Virus record (IMG/VR): IMGVR_UViG_3300025138_000393
Span: 1 to 22,794 of that record
Strand: one strand, 5' to 3'
Length of the DNA stretch: 22,794 nucleotides
DNA from: a virus
Shown: positions 12,488-21,800 of the stretch, piece after piece
Layout of the letters: each line of letters starts with the position of its first letter
How positions within the stretch are numbered: position 1 is the stretch's first letter
Program-made: the position numbers and the translations under genes
The notes under the pieces: generated by a model
The model's database searches: none
Told to the model about the DNA's origin: nothing
The model's input: the letters and a program-made list of their open reading frames with translations, nothing else

Positions 12488-14349
12488 TGGCTGAATTAGA
12501 TAGAGACATAAATTATATTGATAGGAATTTTAATACTATAAAAAATTCCATAATAGATTATTCTAAGGCATATTTCCCAAATACCTTTAATGATTTTACA
12601 CCAGAATCTACAGGAATGTTATTTATAGAAATGGCATCATATGTAGGGGATGTTTTATCATTTTACTTAGATAACCAAGTACAAGAGACTTTCATACAAT
12701 ATGCTAGACAAACAGAGAACTTGTTTAATATCGCATATATGTTAGGATATACGCCCAAAGTTACCACGGTAGCGTCCGTTGATATTGATTTATATCAAAC
12801 TGTACCTTCAAAAACAGTAGGTACAGAAGTTGTCCCTGATCTAGATTATACCTTAACAATCCCCGCAAATACAACAGTAAATAATCCACAAAACCCAGAT
12901 TTAACTTTTATAATGGAAGATGCTTGTGATTTTTCAATTTCAAGTTCTATGGATCCTACTGTTATAACAGTATATGAAGTAGCTGGAGATTTACCTCAAA
13001 CATTTTTATTAAAGAAAACAAGAAAATCTATATCATCTACTATTAATACTACTACATTTACATTTACAAGAGCTAAAAAATTTGACACAGTTAATTTAAC
13101 AGGAGGTAATATTGTAGGTGTTTTAGATATATTTGATAGTAATGGTAATGAATGGTATGAAGTTCCTAACTTATCCCAAGATGTTATTATGGATTCAATT
13201 AGAAATACTAATCCTAATGATCCTAACTTTTATACAGATACGGAAGTTCCTTATTTACTTAGAACTAAACAAATACAAAGAAGATTTGTTACTAGATTTA
13301 TGAATGAAACTACTCTTCAATTACAATTTGGAGCAGGTTCATCAGGTTTATCAACAGAAGAAATAATACCTAATCCTGATAATGTAGGTTTAGGCTTACC
13401 ATTTGAAAAAACAAAACTAACAACAGCATTCTCTCCAACTAATTTTGTATTCACAGATACCTATGGTTTAGCTCCTTATAATACAACTTTAACAGTAAGA
13501 TATTTAACAGGTGGAGGAGTAGCATCTAATGTAGAATCTGGCCAACTTACACAAGTTAATGATTCTGGAATAGCATTTAATAATCCTAATTTAGCGAATA
13601 GTGCGGTAGCAAATGTAACGTTTGCATCCGTAGCAGCTAATAATGTGTTAGCAGCTGACGGTGGTCAAGATGGTGATACTGTAGAAGAATTAAGACAAAA
13701 TGCATTAGGTAATTTCCAAAACCAATTAAGAACAGTTACTAAAGAAGATTATATGATTAGAGCTTTATCTATGCCTGCTAACTTAGGAGTTATAGCAAAA
13801 GCATACTCAGCTCCAACCCCAGTATCACAATATCAAGTAGGTGAATTACCTACAATATTAGATTTATATATTTTATCATATGATATAAATAAAAAATTAA
13901 GAACAGCTTCAAGGGCATTAAAACGTAATTTACAAACTTATTTATCACAGTATAGAATGATAAATGATGCAGTTAAAATAAAAGATGCTTTTGTTGTTAA
14001 TATAGGAGTTGAGTTTGAAATTATAGTATTACCTAATTACAATAATAATTTAGTATTAACTAAATGTATAAATTCTCTTATAACATATTTTGATGGAAAT
14101 CGATGGCAAATTAATCAACCTATTATATTAAAAGAACTATCAGTTTTACTTGATAAAATAGAGGGGGTACAAACGGTACAAGATGTAAGAGTAGTAAATA
14201 AAGCGGGTTCAATCATGGGTTATAGTGATTTTGCTTATGATGTATATGGCGCTACTTATAAGCATGTAATTTATCCCTCAATTGATCCAATGATATTTGA
14301 ATTAAAGTTTCCAAACCAAGATATTAAAGGTAGAGTAGTACCACTATAA
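12487..14349 (+). CDS. 6: baseplate wedge protein gp6-like
   Basis: A large wedge protein (620 aa; T4 gp6 is 660) that dimerises to form the inner ring of the baseplate and holds gp25. The N terminus, FTPESTGMLFIEMASYVGDVLSFYLDNQVQE-like from about residue 37, is characteristic. The Baseplate_J-type core GGQDGDTVEELRQNALG (about 391-407), followed by TVTKEDYMIRAL, is clear. The C terminus carries YFDGNRWQINQPIILKELS and GVQTVQDVRV, also typical of the family. Positioned directly after gp25 as in many T4-like phages. Confidence is high because several family signatures occur in order. Confidence 0.93.
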   Translation: MAELDRDINYIDRNFNTIKNSIIDYSKAYFPNTFNDFTPESTGMLFIEMASYVGDVLSFYLDNQVQETFIQYARQTENLFNIAYMLGYTPKVTTVASVDIDLYQTVPSKTVGTEVVPDLDYTLTIPANTTVNNPQNPDLTFIMEDACDFSISSSMDPTVITVYEVAGDLPQTFLLKKTRKSISSTINTTTFTFTRAKKFDTVNLTGGNIVGVLDIFDSNGNEWYEVPNLSQDVIMDSIRNTNPNDPNFYTDTEVPYLLRTKQIQRRFVTRFMNETTLQLQFGAGSSGLSTEEIIPNPDNVGLGLPFEKTKLTTAFSPTNFVFTDTYGLAPYNTTLTVRYLTGGGVASNVESGQLTQVNDSGIAFNNPNLANSAVANVTFASVAANNVLAADGGQDGDTVEELRQNALGNFQNQLRTVTKEDYMIRALSMPANLGVIAKAYSAPTPVSQYQVGELPTILDLYILSYDINKKLRTASRALKRNLQTYLSQYRMINDAVKIKDAFVVNIGVEFEIIVLPNYNNNLVLTKCINSLITYFDGNRWQINQPIILKELSVLLDKIEGVQTVQDVRVVNKAGSIMGYSDFAYDVYGATYKHVIYPSIDPMIFELKFPNQDIKGRVVPL

Positions 14350-14358
14350 AATTAAAAA

Positions 14359-15492
14359 ATGGCAATTTATAAATTATTTCCCACAAAAGATGCTTCTATA
14401 TACACTCAAGATGTAGAAATGAACACAGGGCTAGATTCAATTCTAGAAGCTTCTACTTATTTAATTAATAACGATCCTTACCTTAGTAGATATTTAATAA
14501 AATTTTCAACTAATGAGATATCAAGTACATTTTCAAATTTAATAGGTACTGCATCTTGCCAAGTTAATTTAGTAAATTACTTAGCTTTAGCTGATGGATT
14601 AAATAATACTACTCATTTATATTTTTACCCTATTTCGGGGAGTTGGGCAATGGGTACTGGACAATATGATAATACTCCATCAACAAAAAATGGAGTATGT
14701 TGGAAATATTCTAACCTATCAGGGTCTAATTGGCCTACAACGTCATTTGGAGAATACGCAACAGGTTCATTTACAACAGTCCCAGGTGGTGGGTGTTGGT
14801 TTACAGGTTCAAATTTAGGTTTAAATGTAGAAGCTTCTAGATCATTTGATTATTATGGATCTAAAGATATTGATATTAATGTTACAAATACAGTTAGAAC
14901 TTGGTATAGTCATTCAATAGATAATAATAATGGTATTCCTAATGAAGGATTTATAGTAAAACAAGGACCAGAAGATGAATTTAATATTTCTATAGATAAT
15001 GCCCATACATTGAGATATTTTAGCATTGATACTAATACTATATATCCTCCGTCTTTAGAATTTAAGTGGGACAATTCAGAATTTAACACAGGTTCATCTT
15101 CAAATAAAATATTAAAAACACCAGAAACCTTTATCTCAATATATAATAATGCAGAAGTATATTACCCTCAAAGTATTCCAAGATTTAGGTTAGCAGCTAT
15201 CCCAAAATTCCCAGATAGAACATTTATAACATCTTCATATTATGGTGAAAATTACTATCTACCAGAAAATACTTCTTTATATGCTGTCAAAGACACAGAT
15301 ACAAATGAATTTATTATAGATTTTGATCCTAATTTTACAAAATTAAGTGCAGATGATACTTCAAGTTATTTTGATCTCTACATGAATGGTTTGGAGCCTG
15401 AAAGATACTATACTATATTAATTAAATCCGTAATAGGTTCTACAACAAAAGTTTTTGATGAAGGCATTAATTTCAAAATTATAAACCCATGA
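14359..15492 (+). CDS. DNRLRE-like beta-sandwich structural protein, 377 aa
   Basis: The N-terminal 190 residues resemble a DNRLRE/carbohydrate-binding-type domain: KDASIYTQD, then GLDSILEASTY and SRYLIKFS, followed later by DINVTNTVRTWYSHSIDNNNGIPNEGFIVKQ, the usual strand-turn ending. DNRLRE domains occur in cell-surface and carbohydrate-linked proteins. The remaining 190 residues form a second beta-rich part that ends in a fibronectin-like stretch (LEPERYYTILIKSV). It lies between gp6 and the giant gp7-position protein, so it probably sits on the baseplate periphery, with possible glycan contact. The identification is by pattern only. The stop overlaps the next ATG (ATGA). Confidence 0.68.
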   Translation: MAIYKLFPTKDASIYTQDVEMNTGLDSILEASTYLINNDPYLSRYLIKFSTNEISSTFSNLIGTASCQVNLVNYLALADGLNNTTHLYFYPISGSWAMGTGQYDNTPSTKNGVCWKYSNLSGSNWPTTSFGEYATGSFTTVPGGGCWFTGSNLGLNVEASRSFDYYGSKDIDINVTNTVRTWYSHSIDNNNGIPNEGFIVKQGPEDEFNISIDNAHTLRYFSIDTNTIYPPSLEFKWDNSEFNTGSSSNKILKTPETFISIYNNAEVYYPQSIPRFRLAAIPKFPDRTFITSSYYGENYYLPENTSLYAVKDTDTNEFIIDFDPNFTKLSADDTSSYFDLYMNGLEPERYYTILIKSVIGSTTKVFDEGINFKIINP

Positions 15493-15866
15493 AAGTACAA
15501 GCTGACTTAAACAAACAGGTATTTGATAAAAAGAAATTTGAGGATACAATTGATACTGGGTTTAATCAATTATCAACAGGTGAAGATTTAGGATTTTTTG
15601 ATATTAATTTAGCTACTTTAGAAGATTTTTGGTTATTATATGAAAGATTTTTTTATGATATACCTAAAGAAGGAGAAATAAATTCTCATGAATATTTAAC
15701 TAAAGAAAGTGGAGCATATGCCAATAGTGATGCAATTAATGATGAGGTTCAAGTATTACTAGATGAAATAGCAGAATTAAGAGCAGAGAATTTAGAATTA
15801 AGAGCAGCTGACTTAAATCAACAATTAACCTCAGCAGGTGCTGATCCTATAAGTTTAACAAATTAA
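15489..15866 (+). CDS. small baseplate-module protein with C-terminal coiled coil, 125 aa
   Basis: The N-terminal part is acidic with aromatic clusters (LEDFWLLYERFFYDIPKEG, about 45-63) and the SHEYLTKESGAY segment. Residues about 85-112 form a clear leucine-zipper-like coiled coil (VQVLLDEIAELRAENLEL). No family name can be given. Its ATG overlaps the preceding stop and its stop is 15 bases before the giant gene, so it is part of the same late operon. A trimeric or dimeric linker of the wedge is a plausible role, inferred from the coiled coil and position. Confidence 0.75.
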   Translation: MKVQADLNKQVFDKKKFEDTIDTGFNQLSTGEDLGFFDINLATLEDFWLLYERFFYDIPKEGEINSHEYLTKESGAYANSDAINDEVQVLLDEIAELRAENLELRAADLNQQLTSAGADPISLTN

Positions 15867-15873
15867 AGTAATG

Positions 15874-15881
15874 TATAAATA
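15874..15881 (+). promoter_or_regulatory. exact T4-type late motif TATAAATA
   Basis: TATAAATA abuts the ATG at 15882, too close to serve that start with a normal leader. The string overlaps the frequent ATAAATAATGG start context seen at 9121 and 12080, so it may be a coincidence of stop/start sequence. Confidence 0.25.
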
Positions 15882-18800
15882 ATGGCTGAAATAGATAGCA
15901 CACAAATTTTAAACTTAGACCCAACCCAAGATTTATTTAAAAGAGGATTTGATAATGGGATATTATATACTCTTTATAATTTTGTAAATCATGAGCTAGA
16001 CTCTAATCCTCAAAATACATATTTCATTTCTGAAATATCATCAGATAGGACTGAAATTAGATTAAGTTCTAATTTTATAGATAATGCTAGATTAGAGATT
16101 GTATATAAAGAATTTAAAGAAAGATTAGATTCTACTGATTATTTTGATGAATTTTACATTGCGTTTGCTGGAAATAACTACAATATAGGTGTTAATTGTT
16201 TTTTAGATACGTCTAAAGAAAAATACACACTACTTGTTAAATTATACGATGCTCTTCCAACTCAATTTAAAGATAAAGATGAGGTTTATGTTGTAACTAA
16301 AACAGCAGAAACTAAAGTATATAAAGTAAATCAAGACCCATCTAGTCCATCAACTGACCCAATAAATCCTGGGGTATTATTTGAAGATGGTTTTGAATTA
16401 GATAACCAATCTATAATACCAAACGAAAATATTAATAGCACATTCACACCAGATGAAAATAACATTGAACTTTACATATATGATGTAAATTTAGGATTAT
16501 TAGCATCAGATTTGGGAGTTTTAGGCCCAGATGGTAAATGGCAAGGTTTTTCTGATTACACAATTACAGACCCAAATGGGGGAGATTTAGAAGATGAATC
16601 AAATTTAGGAGAAGGAGTATGTTCATTAGGACCTGAATACACAACTCAACAAGCTTGTACTGAAGCAGGAGGTACTTGGACATCTACAGATGGAGGTACT
16701 TGTTCATTAGGACCTGAATATACGTCACAACAAGCATGTACTGAAGCTGGAGGAATTTGGACATCAAATAATGAGTCTGCAAATGGTTCATGTTCATTAG
16801 GACCTGAATTCTCAACTAAAGAAGCATGTTTATCTGCAGGAGGACAATGGACTCCAAGTAATGGTTCTTGTTCATTAGGCCCACAATTTACAACTCAAAC
16901 TGCTTGCGCAGCTGCGGGCGGTATTTGGTCGATCAACAAGCCCGGTGTCTGTACTTTAGGACCGCAGTATACCACACAATACGCGTGTATAGCGGCAGGA
17001 GGTATATGGCATAACAGTGAAATATATGGTGATGCTACTTTCTTAAGAGGACCTAATACTAACCTAGAAATAAAAGATTTTGTTAATAATTCTACAGTAT
17101 ATAAAACTAAAGATGAATTATTATCTTCACCTTCAACATCATCAAGAAATAATCTTGATTATTATTTAAATCAAAGAGGTGTTACAATAACCCCTGATTA
17201 TTCTAAATTTAATGAATTTGTTAATTTTTCATCTGCAAAACAAAGAGTACAAAACTTTTACCATAAAGTATCTCAAATACAAAGTTATGAAGATGAATTA
17301 AGTATATTAAATTCAATTACTGGTAACTCATCAGAATCAATATCTGTAACTTCTAGTAAAGCGTCTATTGAAGGTAATATTACAAATTTAATTAAAAATT
17401 TTGATGGTTATGAATATTATTTATACTATATTACAGGTTCAAGTTCATATCCAAAAACAGGAACTAAATTCCCATATGAATTAAAAGATACAGGTTCAAT
17501 AGAAGTATTAAATTGGTTAGGTAGTTCTAATGAAAGCAGCCAATATTATGGTGGTACATTATTAAGTGCTTCATTTTATGATGAAGATAATCAAAATTGG
17601 TTATTTTATACTGTACCTGACTTTATTAAAGAGAATGAAAATAATGATAATTATTTAACTTTTTGTAATATGGTTGGCCAATCTTTTGATGAGATTTGGC
17701 TTTATACAAAAGCAGTTAGTCAAAAGACTAACACTACAAATACTTTAGATGAAGGTGTTCCTTTAGATTTAGCTCAACCTACTATAGAAGGTTTGGGGTA
17801 TCAAGGATTTGGAAATAATTACAATAATCAAGATAATTATATAGGTTTAACAGGTGAAAATAATGGTGATTTTCTACCACCAACAGGAAGTGAATTAATT
17901 ACAAATTACATAGCTGTAAACAGTGGTTCTATAATTAACTACTGGGCAGATAATTATTCATTTTCGGGATATGTTGAACAAATTATAGAAGAAGGTTTCC
18001 CTTATGCAATAGATAAAGTAAGTAAAGAAATTTATAAACGTCTTTACCATAATATGGCTTATCTTGTTAAGAAAAAAGGTACAACAGCTGGATTAAGACA
18101 ACTTATTAATATATGGGGTATACCAAGTACAATATTAAGAATAAACGAATTTGGAGGTAAAGATAAAGATAATTCTGATGATTATGATTTATGGTACGAT
18201 AGATATAGTTATGCCTATACTCCAACAGGTACACAAAACTTTCCAAGTGCTTCAATGGTATTCCCATGGATGCCTCTTACAAGAAATTACACAGCAGAAA
18301 ATGCTGAAATAGTACCAGACAACTTCCAATTTAGGTTTAAAACTTTCGGCATTCCTACTAGTTCAAATGCTGCTATAGGAAACCATTACACTCAATCTCT
18401 ATTAGTTAAAAAATCAGATGGAGATGCTACTACAACAGATTTTGATTTTGGTATTAGGTTAACATATGAGCCACAAGAAACAGGTTCATATAATGGAGCC
18501 CAAAATGATGAACGTAACAAATATGGCACATTAAACTTCTTTATATCAGGATCTAATAGTCCAAATGAAACCATATTAAGTGGTTCTGGGATTTATTTAC
18601 CATTTTTTGATGGTGGTTGGTGGAGTGTTATGCTTCAAAGAGATCAACACCTAGCTACAAACCTTAATGGGACTAATACAACATATACCCTATCAGCTGC
18701 TAATAACATATATAATGGAGATGATGGAGATCAAATTGGATTTGTAGGGGGGACATCTGCTTCTTCCCATTTTACTAATTTATATGGTTCTGGTCTATAT

Positions 18801-21800
18801 GGAAACGCTTTATATGGTCCCCTTAATAGTACATTTAATAAATCCTGGAATGCTTATGGTACTACTGAATATGATGGAATTTATTTAGGTGGTTATGTTT
18901 CTGGTTCTACTGTAGGAAATATTATTTCAAACCCAGATGGAAAAATGTTTAGAGGTTCTTTTCAAGAATTTAGATATTATTCTAATGATATCTCTGCTGA
19001 AATATTTAATGATTTTGTAATGAATCCTGAAAGTATAGAGGGTAATAAAATCACAGGTTCAGAAAGTTCTTTTGATATAGTTAATTTTAGAGCTCCTTTA
19101 GGTAACGAATTAGAAAGTAATTTTGTTGTATCCGCAAGCTCAATTAATGCTACTCAATCATTTAAATCATTACATCCCGCAGTATCAGGAATGTCTAGTT
19201 ACGTAATAACTTCATCATTTTATAATCCTGTAACATCAGCTACATCAAGTGATTATACTTTAAGATTATATAACCCAACACCATCATATAGTAAAACACT
19301 TAGTTTATTAAATAGACAACCTTATTTATTAGATCAGCCTGCTATAGGGGTTTCTAATAGGATTTCAAATAAAATTCAAATAAGTGATGGTAATGTATTT
19401 GGTAATATTTTATCAAATCAAATGAGTATTCAACAAGATTATGTAGTAAGTAGAAGTTACACAGATGATTTAACTAGTTTAGAAGTAGGATTTGCTCCAT
19501 CAGATGAAGTAAATGATGATATTATAGCTACATATGGTCATGGTGTTATAGGAGATGGAATAGCCGATCCTAGATATAGACAGTTAAAAACAACAGATTA
19601 CCCAAAATTAAGAGAAACAGAAGCAGATTATCTTAGAAAATATACTAAGGGTAATGTTCAAGATTACATAAGATTAATTAAATATGTAGATGATTCTTTA
19701 TTTAAAGCAATAAAAGCATATGTTCCCGCTCGTACAAGTATTACAACAGGTATTATTATAAAGCAAAACATGCTTGATAGGAGTAGAAATATTCCTACTA
19801 CTATAGATTTTGATACTACAATAGCATTTTCTCCAACACCAAATTGGGGCACTCCTATAATAAAAAGAGACATAGTATTAACCTCTTCAATATCAGATTT
19901 ATTAGATGGTGAAGATAAAGATGGTCTAATATTTGGGGGTACAGGAGGTACAATGGATAGTTTTAATTATTACGGGGCTGCAACTACAGACCCAAGAACT
20001 GGAAATGCTGGTACTGCTAGTTATGGTGATGTTCCTATGAATGTAGGTCAATTCACTCAATCCTATATTGATAGATTTGATACTATTGCAGGTCAGCAGA
20101 ATTTAACAGCATCAACCCAACCCGAATTTTATACTGGAGAGTTTAGTGGATCAGAATTTCCTGCTGTAACTCAATCACTATTTAACAATCCATTTTCAGC
20201 TCCCTCTTCTTTAGAATCAACCTATCATATTTCTGAATCAGTTTATGATCACATCCATGCTAAGGTAGAATTTGAAATACAATACGCAGGTTTTGGTTAT
20301 TTGGATGAAACTGAAAATCCTTATGAACCAGGATTAACAGTAGAAGGGTTAACTGAAGGTTGGAATACACCTGGAAGAGGTTTAATTGTGATGGGAACTT
20401 CATCGGTTTATAGAAGTAATGCTGCAGATGGGGTTAATCATTTTTGTAATATAATGGCTGTAGTATTACCTAAACAAGATTTAAATGGTAATGATCTTAC
20501 AGAATATACTAATGTAGGTATAAATGGAGAACAAATATTTTATCCTACAATAGGGGAACAAAAACAAATTCCCCTTAGAACTGCTTTTTCATCATCACTC
20601 CCAGCCACTGGTGTAAATAGCCCTTACCCCCCTACTCGAGTTAGTAAATTTGGAGTTGACTTTATGAATTTATATGCATATAGGGTAGATTCTTATTATA
20701 ATAATTCTGTACAAGTTTCATCAGGAACAGAAAATGTTATGTTCAAGAACAAACCTTTTAATGGAATATCACAACCTACACTAGCTGCACCATTCTTCCA
20801 ATTTATAGCATACTCATCATCACTGAATCCAGCATCTCCAGCATCTTATTGGGATTTAGGTATTACTACAGGTAAAATTACAGGAACTACAATAGGTAAG
20901 TGTATCTTAAATTCTCCAACCTCTGGATTTGGTTCTGCAATTCAAAATCAAACACAATGTATAGCAGCTGGTGGGAGCTGGGTGAACTCACCCGTAGGTA
21001 GAGTATTAGATGATACATTTACAGGTTTTGGATCAAAAATGAACAACATTAATGGTCAGGATTTCTTTTCAAACCAATTAAGTGGAACCAATGGGACATT
21101 AAATGAAGGTCTTTACAGTTCATTGGTCAATAATGATTTTATTGGAACTGGAAATACAGGTTCATCATTTGATGTTGTTAGAATAGAAGAATACCCAGGA
21201 AATGGTGGTGGTAGTAAAATAGGATCCCTCCCATCATTTACTTATTCAGATATTTTGAATAATGAAAATCCAATAAATTTATATAATGGGGTAAATGGAG
21301 TTTTAAACGCTGGAGTTTTAGTTTCAACTACAATGAGACAACCTACAAATCCTGAATACGGAATGACCTTACCACCAAACAGAATAAATGATCAAGGTCA
21401 TAGAGTATTTCAATATGTAGGAGGTCCTTATGGATTACAAACCGCAAATCAGGGTCCTATAACGTCAGTTACACCACTAAGTGAAACTACGGTAATGGAA
21501 GTTGCATCTGGGCAAAATACTACGGATTTGCAATGGATGAATTCTCGTAATGCTATTTTAGGATATAGATCTCCAATAACAACAACTTACGGAGCTGCAA
21601 CTACTAATGTATTTGCTCCAGGTGGTGATTTAGATTATAGAGGTACTTTTAGAACATTATTGCATTTAGGTCAATCAAATAAAGCAAAACAAACAGCTAG
21701 AGAAGCCCTTAAAACATCTCCAATCCCTATATCAACCGCGAGTATACACACATACCCTGCAGGGTGGGTGTATTATTATGAACCTGATGGTTCAGTTACA

